From Halomonas colorata (lineage in GTDB: Bacteria > Pseudomonadota > Gammaproteobacteria > Pseudomonadales > Halomonadaceae), in NCBI RefSeq assembly GCF_014897985.1, contig NZ_JABUZA010000004.1:62001-126000 (forward strand): a DNA stretch of 64,000 nucleotides. Direction: 5' to 3'. Shown here piece after piece: positions 9,496-19,117 of the stretch. A model generated the notes under the pieces. That model saw nothing but the letters and a program-made list of their open reading frames with translations, did not search any database and was not told the DNA's origin. The position numbers and the translations under genes are program-made. How positions within the stretch are numbered: the stretch's first letter is position 1; every line of letters starts with the position of its first letter.

Positions 9496-9660
9496 ATGCA
9501 GTTTGCCGATAGAGGTACAGAATCAGACAATACGCCTGCGCCTCGTGAGGTCGAAAGCCGCGAATTGCTTGGGCCGCAAGGTCAACTGGTGATTCAACAT
9601 GACAATCGCCGCTACGTATTGCGTATTACCAGAAGCGGAAAACTTATTTTAACGGCGTAA
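9496..9660 (+). CDS. hemP: Hemin uptake protein HemP
   Basis: A 54-residue protein. The C-terminal half, LVIQHDNRRYVLRITRSGKLILTA, carries the HemP signature (YxLRxTRxGKLILT). HemP is a small protein encoded at the head of many heme uptake operons and is needed for full receptor expression in some bacteria. It lies directly downstream of the Fur box and 96 bases before the heme receptor gene. Confidence 0.88.
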   Translation: MQFADRGTESDNTPAPREVESRELLGPQGQLVIQHDNRRYVLRITRSGKLILTA

Positions 9661-9756
9661 CGCTCCATCAGTTCTTACGCCGCTTAACGCCAGCCAGGTA
9701 GCCAACGCACCCAGCCAGCTTCAATTACCCTCCTTATTGTTGGAACGGTCTGGCTC

Positions 9757-11736
9757 ATGAAACGTGTTTACTCGCTTTGCCCGCTTTACCTTGCTCTTTG
9801 CCCCTTGCTTATCGCCCCTGCGTTAGCGCAATCAACGGCGGATCCAGTGACCGTTACCGGCACGCGGACGCCTACCGACCTTTCTCGCGCACCGTTGATT
9901 ATCGATATTATCGACCGTGATGATGCCGTTCTGGCTACCGCTGGCCGCATTGAAGATGTACTGAGCCGTCAACCAGGCCTGCATGTGGCCGGGCCAGGAC
10001 GGCGTAACGGTCAAACGCTGAGCATGCGGGGGTTTGGCCGCCAGGGCGTGCTGGTTCGACTGGATGGCGTTCGCCAGGATATTTCCACTGGCCACGTAGG
10101 CAACTTCTTCCTGGACCCAGCGCTGATCCAGGAAGTCCAGATAGCGCGAGGCGCACTATCAAGCCTTTATGGCAGTAACGCCATGGGCGGCGTGGTAAGT
10201 TTCACGAGCGTAGAAGCCAAGGACTTGCTTGCCCCCGGCCAAGACAGCGGCGCCCGGCTTTCTGTTGGCGGCGCTACAGCAAATGATGAGCTACGTGGCA
10301 GTCTGACAGCCTTTGGGCGTCACGCTGCACCCAGTGGTCAAGTGGATGGCCTGATTTCAATAGGCCGTAGCGAGTCCGGTGATATTCGCCGCGCAGGTGG
10401 CGAGGAGGCCGAAGACGATGCCTCGCTCAACAGCCTGCTGGTCAAAGGCGGTTGGGAGCCGAGTAGCGATCAGCGGGTGTTTATCAGCTGGCAGCATTAC
10501 GATGAGCGTGCCACCCAGCCCGCTAACCCTCAGCAGTTATCACGCGATGCCAGTAACCCGCTGCGCGACCGGAATGTCGAAAGTAACAATCTACAGCTTG
10601 GCCACCGCTGGCAGCCCGGTCAAGCGACAGAAATCACCTCACGACTGACGTTTAGCCAGCAGGATATTGATGAGCCCCAAGCCAGCCGCACGCTGGAACG
10701 CGTTGGCCTGCAAAGCGATGGCTACCACACCATCAATCACGGCTGGCTCTCCCAAACATTGGTATTTGGTGGCGAACTGGAGCAGGCGCGCCAGCGCCCG
10801 GAGGGTAACGCCAACGGCTTTCCAAAAGCCGATATCGACACTCAGGCCGCTTATTTAGACACCACGCTAACCGCTGGCCGCTATCTAGCAGAGGGCGGTG
10901 CCGGCCAGTTTGATGTAGGCCTGGGGGCCCGCTATGACCGTTACGACGCCACCGGCCAAGGCGATGCCGATAGCGTGCATGACCAGGTCTCGCCACGTTT
11001 TCGCCTGGCCTGGCGCCCCGATGAAGCGCTGATGCTGTTCTCCGGTTACGCCGAAGCCTTCCGCGCGCCGAGCCTTTCTGAGCTATACGCCAACGAGCGC
11101 CACTTTGCCGGTTTCTGCGCCGGGCCTTTCTTCTGTACCCCCGACAATTACTGGGTGCCTAACCCTAACCTGTCTCCTGAATCCAGCCATACCTGGGAAA
11201 GTGGCGTGGTCTGGCATCAAGGCGATTGGCAGGTGCGCGCCAGCTACTTCGACACCCGCGCCGATGACTTTATCGACACCCAGGTCGACATTATGGCGGG
11301 TACCACTCAGGCCGTGAACGTACAGCGCGCCCAACTATGGGGCTATGACGCTCGCGTTGCCTGGCAGCCCGGCGCCTTTCCTCTGCTTACAAGCTTTATA
11401 GGACTCTCAGAAGTTTCCGGTAAAGACCGCGACAGCGGCGGCGCGCTAGGCAGTCAGACCCCCATGGAAGTGACCCTCGGCAGTGAAGTGGCGCTCTACA
11501 ACCATGATGTGCGTATCGGCTGGCAAAGCCGCTTGGCGCGTGATTTTGATAAACAGGGCGATGACGAGCGTCTGCCTGGCTATGGGCTGCACGATGTGCA
11601 CCTGGCTTGGCGCCTTACCCCCGCCATTGATACCTCGCTACGCCTGGCCAACCTGGGCGATAAAGTGTGGTACCGCCCCGATGGCAGCTTAGGCGATGGG
11701 CGCAGCCTGTTCGCTACCCTCAACTGGCAGTGGTAA
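9757..11736 (+). CDS. TonB-dependent heme/hemoglobin receptor
   Basis: A 659-residue outer membrane receptor. It has a signal peptide ending around ALAQ (residue 25), a plug domain (DPVTVTGTRTP, then LSMRGFGRQGVLVRLDGVRQ), and a long beta-barrel ending in the terminal aromatic residue W (LNWQW). The barrel contains FRAPSLSELYAN, close to the FRAP/NPNL box of heme receptors, and NPNLSPE further on. It takes up heme at the cell surface and depends on TonB-ExbBD, which are not in this window. Next to hmuS and hmuTUV. Confidence 0.9.
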   Translation: MKRVYSLCPLYLALCPLLIAPALAQSTADPVTVTGTRTPTDLSRAPLIIDIIDRDDAVLATAGRIEDVLSRQPGLHVAGPGRRNGQTLSMRGFGRQGVLVRLDGVRQDISTGHVGNFFLDPALIQEVQIARGALSSLYGSNAMGGVVSFTSVEAKDLLAPGQDSGARLSVGGATANDELRGSLTAFGRHAAPSGQVDGLISIGRSESGDIRRAGGEEAEDDASLNSLLVKGGWEPSSDQRVFISWQHYDERATQPANPQQLSRDASNPLRDRNVESNNLQLGHRWQPGQATEITSRLTFSQQDIDEPQASRTLERVGLQSDGYHTINHGWLSQTLVFGGELEQARQRPEGNANGFPKADIDTQAAYLDTTLTAGRYLAEGGAGQFDVGLGARYDRYDATGQGDADSVHDQVSPRFRLAWRPDEALMLFSGYAEAFRAPSLSELYANERHFAGFCAGPFFCTPDNYWVPNPNLSPESSHTWESGVVWHQGDWQVRASYFDTRADDFIDTQVDIMAGTTQAVNVQRAQLWGYDARVAWQPGAFPLLTSFIGLSEVSGKDRDSGGALGSQTPMEVTLGSEVALYNHDVRIGWQSRLARDFDKQGDDERLPGYGLHDVHLAWRLTPAIDTSLRLANLGDKVWYRPDGSLGDGRSLFATLNWQW

Positions 11737-11767
11737 ATCCATTCAGTGAACTCGATATAGGTGCGCT

Positions 11768-12820
11768 ATGACTCAATCCCAACAAATCGCTATTCTGGAA
11801 GCCTTTGATGCTGCGCGGGCGGCCCAGCCGCGTCTGCCCGCCATCGACATTGCCGAGCGTCTAGCCATTAGCGAAGGCGAGTTACAGGCGGCTCGCCTGG
11901 GCCGTGATGTATGGACACTGCCCTTGCCACCCAGCGAGATCGCAAGCTATCTGCCCACGCTTGGCCGCGTAAAATCGCTGACCCGCTCACGCCTGGCCGT
12001 ACTTGAGCAAACCGGGGTCTATCCTGAACTGCGTGGCGGATCCCAAACAGGTCTGCTGCTCGACCCTGGCGGTTTGGATCTTCGCTTGCTGTATCCCCAC
12101 TGGCACTGGGTGTGCTTGATTCGCGATGCCATGCCTTCGCAAGATGGCTCAAAGGAGTGGCGCTGGAGCCTGCAAATATTTAACCAGCACGGCTGCGCCG
12201 TGCACAAATGCTTTGCGCTGGAAACACCGCTTCCCAGCGCCTGGAACGCGTTAGCAGCACTCGGCACCCAGGACACTCCGGCGTTCACTCAGAGTGCACC
12301 GCGCCTAAAACGCCCGCTTCCCAACGCCCCCGACCTTGCGAGCGAATGGGGAGCGATGCAGGACGTGCATCAATTCTTCGCTCTGCTGCAGCGCCATCGC
12401 CTGGAGCGTATTGAGGCCAACCAGCTGATGGAGGGCCACTACACCCGAGCGCTACCGGCTAACATATTGGAAAACGTGCTCCATCAGGCAAGCCAGCACA
12501 CCTTGCCACTCATGCTGTTTGTCGCCAGCCCCGGCTGCGTACAAATCCGCACGGGCACACTGCCCACACCCCAGCGCGCACGGGGCTGGCTGAATCTGTT
12601 TGGCGATAGCTTTACCCTGCACTTGGACGACACTGCCATTGATCAGGTGTGGCAAGTGTCTAAACCCAATCGTGATGGAGGCGTCACCAGTATTGAAGCG
12701 TTTGACGCACAAGGCTCATTAGTCCTGCAACTATATGCCGAGCGCCGCGAGGGCAACCCAGAATCCGCCGCCTGGCGGCAGCTATTGAATGAGCTTCATC
12801 AGCGTGAGGCCGTGGCATGA
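11768..12820 (+). CDS. hmuS: Hemin-degrading/hemin transport factor HmuS (HemS/ChuS family)
   Basis: A 350-residue cytoplasmic protein of the HemS family, which binds imported heme and in some members opens the ring to release iron. The N-terminal part (PRLPAIDIAERLAISEGELQAAR) and the two-fold repeat of the fold are recognisable, with KCFALETPLPS in the first half and RARGWLNLFGDSFTLHLDD in the second. Its stop overlaps the hmuT start by 4 bases. Confidence 0.9.
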   Translation: MTQSQQIAILEAFDAARAAQPRLPAIDIAERLAISEGELQAARLGRDVWTLPLPPSEIASYLPTLGRVKSLTRSRLAVLEQTGVYPELRGGSQTGLLLDPGGLDLRLLYPHWHWVCLIRDAMPSQDGSKEWRWSLQIFNQHGCAVHKCFALETPLPSAWNALAALGTQDTPAFTQSAPRLKRPLPNAPDLASEWGAMQDVHQFFALLQRHRLERIEANQLMEGHYTRALPANILENVLHQASQHTLPLMLFVASPGCVQIRTGTLPTPQRARGWLNLFGDSFTLHLDDTAIDQVWQVSKPNRDGGVTSIEAFDAQGSLVLQLYAERREGNPESAAWRQLLNELHQREAVA

Positions 12821-13686
12821 AGCAGCATATTCGACTGCTCTCCAGCGTTTTGCTTGCGCTGTTGTTCAGCCTGGAAACGAGCGCCAGCGAACGTTGGGTT
12901 GTGCTGGGCGGCGATATTGCTGAAACGCTTTCGGCCTTGAATGCTGACATTAATTTGGTCGCCCGCGACGATACGGTTCTCTATCCTGAGCCCCTGACAG
13001 CGCTGCCCTCCGTAGGTTACTTGCGCCAGCTCTCGGCCGAAAGCGTACTGTCGGTTCAGCCTGACCGTATCCTTGCCAATCAGCATGCCGGCCCTAAAGA
13101 AGTGCTTGAGCAGCTGGACGCTGTCGGCGTTACGCTGGATGTGGTTAACGCACCCGCTACGCTAGCGGCCATTGCTGAAAAGGTTCGCGCGGTGGGTGGC
13201 TACACTGACCGGCCTGAACAAGCCAACGCTTTAGCGCAAACCTTGACTGACAAGCTTGAATACCTAGCCGATTTGCCCCCCTTACCTTCAACTCGGACGA
13301 TGTTTATTCTCCAGCATAGCGGCTTAACGCCGCGTGCGGCTGGTCGCCAAACCGCGGCGCATACGGCGCTTGAAGCCGTCGGGCTGGAAAACGCCTTCGC
13401 AGCAATGGAGGGCTACCACAGCGTTGGCGCCGAGGCGTTGGTGCGCGAGGCGCCTGAGCTGATCATTATGTCGGCGCGCGGTTTAGAGGCTATGGGCGGC
13501 CCAACGGCCTTATGGCAATTACCCGGTATGGCACTTACTCCGGCAGGCCAGAAGCAGCGGTTAATCGTTATCGATGATCAGGCACTGTTGGGCTTTGGGC
13601 CGCGTGCGCCCGACCTGCTGTTAGCCTTACGCCAGGATGTTGAAGCGATACTTAACGTCTCGCCCACTGCGCTGGCTGCGCCGTAA
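12817..13686 (+). CDS. hmuT: Heme ABC transporter periplasmic binding protein
   Basis: A 289-residue protein with an N-terminal signal peptide (about residues 1-23, ending SASE) and the class III binding-protein fold: WVVLGGDIAETLSAL, GYLRQLSAESVLSVQPDRIL, and VLEQLDAVGVTLDVV. It carries heme from the receptor to the HmuUV importer. ATG 12817 overlaps the hmuS stop, and its own stop overlaps the hmuU start (TAATG), indicating translational coupling. Confidence 0.92.
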   Translation: MKQHIRLLSSVLLALLFSLETSASERWVVLGGDIAETLSALNADINLVARDDTVLYPEPLTALPSVGYLRQLSAESVLSVQPDRILANQHAGPKEVLEQLDAVGVTLDVVNAPATLAAIAEKVRAVGGYTDRPEQANALAQTLTDKLEYLADLPPLPSTRTMFILQHSGLTPRAAGRQTAAHTALEAVGLENAFAAMEGYHSVGAEALVREAPELIIMSARGLEAMGGPTALWQLPGMALTPAGQKQRLIVIDDQALLGFGPRAPDLLLALRQDVEAILNVSPTALAAP

Positions 13687-14720
13687 TGGTCAGCTTAACG
13701 GCTTATCGTCAGCGCACGATGCGACCGATGGGGCGCGCTCCACGAGTCCTTATCGGTTTAACGCTTGCGCTGTTACTTGCCTTGGCGTGGGGCTCGGCGT
13801 CAGGAGCGTTAGGGCTTTCCCCATGGGCACTGCTAAGCGGCAATGCAGATACGCTCAGCACACAGGTTTGGTGGCAGCTGCGCTTACCGCGCTTGCTGCT
13901 GGGGGTTGCCGTAGGCGCCATGCTCGCGGGCAGCGGCGCAGCCATGCAGGGGCTATTTCGTAACCCTTTAGCCGACCCAACGCTGCTCGGCCTTGCCAGC
14001 GGTGCCGGGCTATTTGTGGCGCTATGGATCGTTGTTTTTCAGGATAGCGCTGCCAACAGCCTTTACGGTCAGTTCGCTGCGGGCTTTTTGGGGGCACTGA
14101 GCGTATGTGTGATCGTGTTTGGCTTGGCCAAACGCCAGGGTGGCAGTGCCGCTGTTATGACCCTGCTGCTAGCGGGCCTGGCGATTAACACCCTGGCCGG
14201 TGCTGCGGGTGGTGTCCTTGCGTTTATCGCCAGTGATGAACAGCTGCGCCAACTGAGCCTGTGGGGGATGGGCACGCTAACCCATGCCTTATGGCGAACC
14301 ACCGCTATCGCCCTGGTACTGATTAGCCTGGCACTGTGGATGCTAATGCGCAGCGCCAGCGAACTTGACCTGCTTCAGCTAGGTGAGACCACAGCCCATG
14401 CGGCGGGGCTGGATGCCAACCGCCTGAAACGCCGCATTGTCGTGGCCACCTCACTTGGCGTCGGGCTTTGCGTGGCACTCACGGGTGTCATTGGCTTTCT
14501 TGGCCTGCTGGTTCCCCACTGTTTACGGCTTTGGCTAGGGCCTGGGCACCGGCTACTCCTGCCTGCCTCAATGCTGGGCGGGGCGCTGCTGTTAGTGGTC
14601 GCAGACACCCTGGCACGTACGCTAGGTGCACCTGCCGAGATCCCGGTCGGGCTGCTAACGAGCCTTTTGGGCGGGCCCTACTTTCTGTATCTGCTTATGC
14701 GCCGGAGCCCGTCATGCTGA
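13686..14720 (+). CDS. hmuU: Heme ABC transporter permease
   Basis: A 344-residue FecCD-family permease with about nine or ten membrane segments. Family blocks include LPRLLLGVAVGAMLAGSGAAMQGLFRNPLADPTLLG and, near the C-terminus, GVIGFLGLLVPHCLRLWLG. Forms the membrane channel for heme with HmuV. hmuV starts inside its last codons. Confidence 0.93.
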   Translation: MVSLTAYRQRTMRPMGRAPRVLIGLTLALLLALAWGSASGALGLSPWALLSGNADTLSTQVWWQLRLPRLLLGVAVGAMLAGSGAAMQGLFRNPLADPTLLGLASGAGLFVALWIVVFQDSAANSLYGQFAAGFLGALSVCVIVFGLAKRQGGSAAVMTLLLAGLAINTLAGAAGGVLAFIASDEQLRQLSLWGMGTLTHALWRTTAIALVLISLALWMLMRSASELDLLQLGETTAHAAGLDANRLKRRIVVATSLGVGLCVALTGVIGFLGLLVPHCLRLWLGPGHRLLLPASMLGGALLLVVADTLARTLGAPAEIPVGLLTSLLGGPYFLYLLMRRSPSC

Positions 14721-15475
14721 CCCTGCATCAAGCGGGGTTCACCTCGATTCCCGCACTAGCGCCTTTCGATGGCGATATCCACCCGGGCGAACTGCTCGCG
14801 ATTGTAGGGCCTAATGGTGCGGGCAAGAGCACGCTGCTCAGCATGCTGTCAGGCTATCGCCGCTGCGAACAGGGCAGCGTACAGTTGGATGGCCACTTGC
14901 TGCATGAATGGGAGGTCAACGCGCTCGCCAACCGCCGTGCGCTAGTCGCTCAGCAGGAACCTGTCGGGTTCGATTGGCGAGTGGAAGAATTGGTGTGTCT
15001 GGGGAGCAACCCTGAAAAAGCACTCATCGCCGAACTGCTCAATGACCTGGACCTCGTCCCGCTCGCCAAGCGCAGCGTACTCTCGCTTTCGGGCGGCGAG
15101 CGCCAGCGAGTGATGATCGCCCGCGGCGCCTGCCAGTTGCTCTCGCGGCGCTCAAACACAGCAAAGGATGGCGGCCTGCTTCTGCTGGATGAACCTACTA
15201 GCGCGCTGGATATTGGCCAGCAGCAGCGGCTAATGCGTCAACTACGCACCTGGGCCACACAGCATCATATGGCCATCGTATGTGTCCTACACGACCTGAA
15301 CCTAGCCGCTACTTACGCCGACGGGGTGTGGCTACTTCATCAGGGGCAGCGTATAGCCTACGGCAAGCCGCATCACGTGCTAACCCCCGCCCGCATCGCT
15401 GATGTGTACGGCGCAGAGTTTCAAGCGACCGCGAACCACGCAGCGTCTCCTCCGCTTCTTGCCCTGGCACGCTAA
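14714..15475 (+). CDS. hmuV: Heme ABC transporter ATP-binding protein
   Basis: A 253-residue ABC ATPase: Walker A GPNGAGKST, signature LSGGERQR, Walker B LLLDEPT, and H-loop VLHDLN are all intact. It drives HmuU. ATG 14714 overlaps the end of hmuU by 7 bases; the frame is open further upstream but that part lies within hmuU in another frame. This is the last clear hmu gene. Confidence 0.93.
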   Translation: MLTLHQAGFTSIPALAPFDGDIHPGELLAIVGPNGAGKSTLLSMLSGYRRCEQGSVQLDGHLLHEWEVNALANRRALVAQQEPVGFDWRVEELVCLGSNPEKALIAELLNDLDLVPLAKRSVLSLSGGERQRVMIARGACQLLSRRSNTAKDGGLLLLDEPTSALDIGQQQRLMRQLRTWATQHHMAIVCVLHDLNLAATYADGVWLLHQGQRIAYGKPHHVLTPARIADVYGAEFQATANHAASPPLLALAR

Positions 15476-15596
15476 TGCGTCGAGAGAGTTAAGCAGTTTT
15501 AAATACGGCGTAGTATGCTTAGCGCATTAACGTATTAGCCTGTCAAAACTGACCTGGCGCATCGCTAATCACGGTTATCCATGAGAAGCTGGATAC

Positions 15597-16025
15597 ATGA
15601 ACGAGAAATCACCCATCGGCTCGCCCCAAAAGCGCCACTCAAAGCAACCCATCACGCTAGTACGTGCCTTATGGGTAGGCCTTGCTGCACTGAGTTTCGG
15701 CATTGGCGTCATCGGTATCTTCTTGCCCTTGCTGCCGACCACTGAGTTTATGCTGGGCGCCGTTTACTGCGCCTCTAAAGGATCACCACGTTTTGAAGCG
15801 TGGATTCGCTCGCGCCGCTATGTAGGGCCGCTTATCAATAACTGGGAGCGCGAGAGGGCGATCTCCCGGCGCGCCAAATTTATTGCTGTAAGCATGATTA
15901 GCGCAAGCGCGCTATTTATCCTACTGCATTTGAGTAACAGCTGGTTACGGTGGAGTATTATCGCGCTCTTGATAGGCGTGGCAATATGGCTAGTCACACG
16001 GTCGGAACCTACGCTAAACGACTAA
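15597..16025 (+). CDS. YbaN-family DUF454 inner membrane protein
   Basis: A 142-residue protein with hydrophobic segments at about 25-50 and 95-135. GVIGIFLPLLPTTEFMLGA and the RSRRYVGPLINNWERERAI block identify DUF454. Function is unknown. Members often sit near heme or iron uptake loci; here it follows hmuV by 121 bases. Confidence 0.85.
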   Translation: MNEKSPIGSPQKRHSKQPITLVRALWVGLAALSFGIGVIGIFLPLLPTTEFMLGAVYCASKGSPRFEAWIRSRRYVGPLINNWERERAISRRAKFIAVSMISASALFILLHLSNSWLRWSIIALLIGVAIWLVTRSEPTLND

Positions 16026-16113
16026 CGTACACGTGGAACCGACTGGTGGGCTAAACGATCTATCAATGATCAGATAGCGTCTTAGTTTCTGCCTGAAAAG
16101 TGCCTGCACAGCT

Positions 16114-17709
16114 TCAATAATGCGAGTTGCTCGGCAAATATGTCTGTTCGGTATGTGAGCTGAGACTCTGATGATTAGCCAGCTTAAACCGCTCAACGGC
16201 GGTAACCAGCAGCTGCGCCTGGCTCTTGAGGCTAGCAGCCGCCGCGGCAGACTCCTCAACTAGAGCAGCGTTTTGCTGAGTTGTCTGATCGATCTGGTTA
16301 ATCGCCTCACTTACTTGACCAACTGCGGTACTTTGTTCGTTGCTTGCATCACTGATTTCACTGACGATATCACTGACCCGCTGAATCGACGTGACGATCT
16401 CCTGCATGGTGGTGCCAGCCTGGTCAACCAACACTGATCCTTTTTCAACACGCTCAACGCTGACGCCGATCAGTTCCTTGATTTCCTTTGCCGCTCCAGC
16501 GCTACGCTGAGCCAAATTGCGAACTTCGCTAGCCACAACCGCAAAACCACGGCCTTGTTCTCCCGCTCGGGCGGCCTCAACTGAAGCGTTCAGTGCCAAA
16601 ATATTGGTCTGAAATGCAATACTATCAATAACACCAACAATATCATTGATCTGGCGGCTGCTGTCGTTGATATCTCGCATGGTATGTACCACCTTTTCAA
16701 CCACGTCACCGCCCTGCTTCGCCACGTGACTTGCGCTGACGGCCAACTGACTGGCGGTATGCGCATTGTCCGCATTTTGCGTAGCGCTTGATCCCATCTG
16801 CTCTATAGAAGCTGACGTTTCCTCAATTGCCGAAGCTTGCACTTCAGTGCGCTGACTCAAATCGTTATTGCCCAGCGCTATTTGAACACTGGCCGTTGCC
16901 ACATTCTCTGCATTACTCCGCACTTCTGAAACTACCCCGGCCAGGCTATTGACCATGGTTTTCTGAGCCATCAGGAGCTGGCCAATCTCGTTATTTGAGA
17001 ATGGCTCGATACTGCCAGACAGATCACCTTCCGCTACAGCTTGCGCCTGGTTGACCGCTTGGCCCAGTGGGCGGGTAATACCTCGTGTAATAACAATAGC
17101 GACCCATATTGATATCAGTACAGCTGCCGCTCCTAGCCCAATCGTTTCCATCATGGACGTACGGTACTGAGCATCACCGCGCTCCATACCATGCCTGGCC
17201 TCAGTCAGCTGCAGGTCAATGAGTTCGCTGATGACGCTGCTAATAGGATCAATAGATGAATAGAGCTGTCCGTTGTACGCGTTCAACTCACCGCCGACCA
17301 TACCGGAGTAGGTTTGTAGCGTATTTTCCAAAGCACTCAAGGCACTATTGCGCTTTTGCACCTCAGAAGCCATACTTGCTTCTTCGGGAGTAAGTGACGT
17401 CGCCATGTAAGATGCCCACTCGTGATCAATGACCTCACGTGCGTTTTGCACTGCTTGCAATGCCTCCTCAGCGGTAATCAGTCCCGCATTGGCTTTATTG
17501 ACGGCATCAATCACATTAACCGCGTAAGCATCGGAAATAATCTTGAGCCCCCGTAATGGAACCACGCGATCTTCATAAAGGGATTGCATAGTTTGATTAA
17601 CGTTTCGAAGGCTAAACGAACTCAACAGACCACTAAGGACCAAAAACAGCACAGCGACCAGGAAGCCCAGCCCAATCTGTTTGCTGATTGATAAATGTCT
17701 AAACTGCAT
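16114..17709 (-). CDS. Methyl-accepting chemotaxis protein, four-helix-bundle sensor type
   Basis: A 531-residue chemoreceptor. Order: transmembrane helix (about 12-32), periplasmic helical domain with a 4HB_MCP/Tar-like opening ([23 protein letters not shown]), second transmembrane helix (about 188-212), HAMP, and a cytoplasmic signalling domain with the conserved hairpin [34 protein letters not shown] core. The tail ends TYLPSNSHY and lacks an NWETF-like CheR tether. I start at ATG 17709 because GGAG lies 9 bases before it; an upstream in-frame ATG lacks such a site. Ligand unknown. Confidence 0.92.
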   Translation of the reverse strand: MQFRHLSISKQIGLGFLVAVLFLVLSGLLSSFSLRNVNQTMQSLYEDRVVPLRGLKIISDAYAVNVIDAVNKANAGLITAEEALQAVQNAREVIDHEWASYMATSLTPEEASMASEVQKRNSALSALENTLQTYSGMVGGELNAYNGQLYSSIDPISSVISELIDLQLTEARHGMERGDAQYRTSMMETIGLGAAAVLISIWVAIVITRGITRPLGQAVNQAQAVAEGDLSGSIEPFSNNEIGQLLMAQKTMVNSLAGVVSEVRSNAENVATASVQIALGNNDLSQRTEVQASAIEETSASIEQMGSSATQNADNAHTASQLAVSASHVAKQGGDVVEKVVHTMRDINDSSRQINDIVGVIDSIAFQTNILALNASVEAARAGEQGRGFAVVASEVRNLAQRSAGAAKEIKELIGVSVERVEKGSVLVDQAGTTMQEIVTSIQRVSDIVSEISDASNEQSTAVGQVSEAINQIDQTTQQNAALVEESAAAAASLKSQAQLLVTAVERFKLANHQSLSSHTEQTYLPSNSHY

Positions 17710-18157
17710 TTTTAATGCTCCAGGATGCAACAAGGATTAGCGATTGTCTCAAGCCAGCCCAAAGGGGTTGTCATAGCGTTCCAGGGGAGGCGTCGCCATG
17801 ATGAGCAGGCTCAACTTTTCGTCGAACTTATCTGAGCGAAGGGAGGGAAAGAAAAACAACTATTTACATACGTAAGCCAAGGCTAAAAGTATGCCTTTCA
17901 GCAGCACTTACTGGATCATCACCGGTACCACTCATGTGATACCTGACCCATCAGTTGAATTACGAAAGTTAATAGCGCGTCAGTAATATCGGCATCATAA
18001 ACGGATACTTTAGGTCAGCTGACGTTTGTTGAAGCGCCGATAGTAACTGGAAGGGCATATTCAATAGAGCATTACCGGGCAGTGAGATGCTTAGCTTACC
18101 CATAAAGACGTTACTTACTGGTCCGTTTTTTATACGCTTTTGTCTCATCTTCAATAG
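17710..18157. other. Intergenic region between chemoreceptor and GntR gene
   Basis: About 450 bases. One minus-strand reading frame (17969-18154) could encode 61 residues starting 4 bases after the GntR stop, but it matches nothing I recognise and lacks a good ribosome site. No repeat or RNA gene seen. Confidence 0.5.
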
Positions 18158-18823
18158 CTAGCCAGTTACCGGCTCGCCGTTGGCGTACTTTATCCAGGTT
18201 TTGCCTAAATGGTTGCGCAACTCGCGCCCAACGCGTACGCCATCACGAGCCTCCAGCGCCTTTAGAATGGCCTCGTGCTCTTCCATGGCGGTTGCCCATT
18301 TCTCATTTTTCTGATTAGAAAGATACCGCACCCTGTATAGCTGCCGGCTAAGCGTGGCGTGCATGTCAATCAGCGTCGTATTACCTGACAAAGCCACAAT
18401 ACGGTTGTGGATATCCTGGTTCAAACGAAAGTAGTTCTGTCGGTCGCGCCTTAGAAAGGCTGCTTTCATTTCATAATGCAGCGCTTGAAACTCAGCAATA
18501 TCCTCATCACTGGCAATAACGCAGGTGAGTTCGGCTGCCGCCTGTTCAAGCACACTCAAAACATACGCTTTCTCTTTCATATCAGCCGCGCTGACCTCAG
18601 CCACCACCGCCCCGCGGTTGGGGGAAATCACCACTAAACCTTCTGTCGCGAGAATCTTGAGCGCCTCGCGTAGCGGCGTGCGCGAGACCTGCAGTTCAAC
18701 GGCCAGCGTACGCTCGGGTAACCGCTGCCCCGGTTGAAAATGGTCCATTACGATATGTTCGCGTAAGTAATGCGCGACTTTTTCAACAAGCCCGGCGTGA
18801 TTGATTGGGGCGATATCTTCCAT
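18158..18823 (-). CDS. GntR-family regulator with FCD effector domain
   Basis: A 221-residue protein: winged helix at about 10-75 (LPERTLAVELQVSRTPLREALKIL) and an all-helical FCD domain with metal/ligand histidines (FRLNQDIHNRIV, EEHEAILKAL). It is divergent from the SAF oxidoreductase-tct-otnKC operon and is its likely regulator. I chose ATG 18823; an in-frame TTG at 18868 has AAGGA upstream and would add 15 residues, so the start is uncertain. A TGGCATACCA site at 18858-18867 overlaps that alternative start and may autoregulate. Confidence 0.88.
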   Translation of the reverse strand: MEDIAPINHAGLVEKVAHYLREHIVMDHFQPGQRLPERTLAVELQVSRTPLREALKILATEGLVVISPNRGAVVAEVSAADMKEKAYVLSVLEQAAAELTCVIASDEDIAEFQALHYEMKAAFLRRDRQNYFRLNQDIHNRIVALSGNTTLIDMHATLSRQLYRVRYLSNQKNEKWATAMEEHEAILKALEARDGVRVGRELRNHLGKTWIKYANGEPVTG

Positions 18824-18857
18824 GGAGTTATTCACTTTAATTAGCGACCACCAAGAA

Positions 18858-18867
18858 TGGCATACCA
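18858..18867. promoter_or_regulatory. Candidate GntR operator site 1
   Basis: TGGCATACCA, one base off a perfect palindrome, immediately upstream of the GntR gene. On the minus strand its 14-base context TGGTATGCCATTCT recurs exactly at 19311-19324. Confidence 0.55.
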
Positions 18868-19001
18868 AAAATTTCCTTTCAAATAATAACGCATATAGAA
18901 AAATATTAATTAATTAAATAATTTAATTAAATCAACAATTTAATCGGATAAACAAACATGGCAATACTAAAGTACTAGGCCACGTATATTGACCCAAAAA
19001 A

Positions 19002-19011
19002 TGGTATACCA
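19002..19011. promoter_or_regulatory. Candidate GntR operator site 2
   Basis: TGGTATACCA is a perfect 10-base palindrome 107 bases upstream of the oxidoreductase start, in the promoter zone of the plus-strand operon. Confidence 0.55.
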
Positions 19012-19117
19012 CTACATTTCAGCATCTGTATACTACGTTTGCGTGACAAAAAAACATCAATACGTTCATGGTCACCGTTCAGAAAGCTCTGACCTAAACA
19101 GGAAATACCTTTTACAT

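Larger units (their letters stand above)
18824..19117. promoter_or_regulatory. Divergent control region with TGGYATACCA operators
   Basis: About 290 bases between the GntR gene and the oxidoreductase gene, with a very AT-rich tract at roughly 18884-18950. It holds TGGCATACCA at 18858-18867 and the perfect palindrome TGGTATACCA at 19002-19011. FCD-type GntR proteins bind short palindromes of this shape, so these are good operator candidates. Confidence 0.6.

Noticed and set aside
17969..18154. A 61-codon minus-strand frame just after the GntR gene
   Set aside because: No homology that I recognise and no good ribosome site; kept only as a remark in the intergenic entry.
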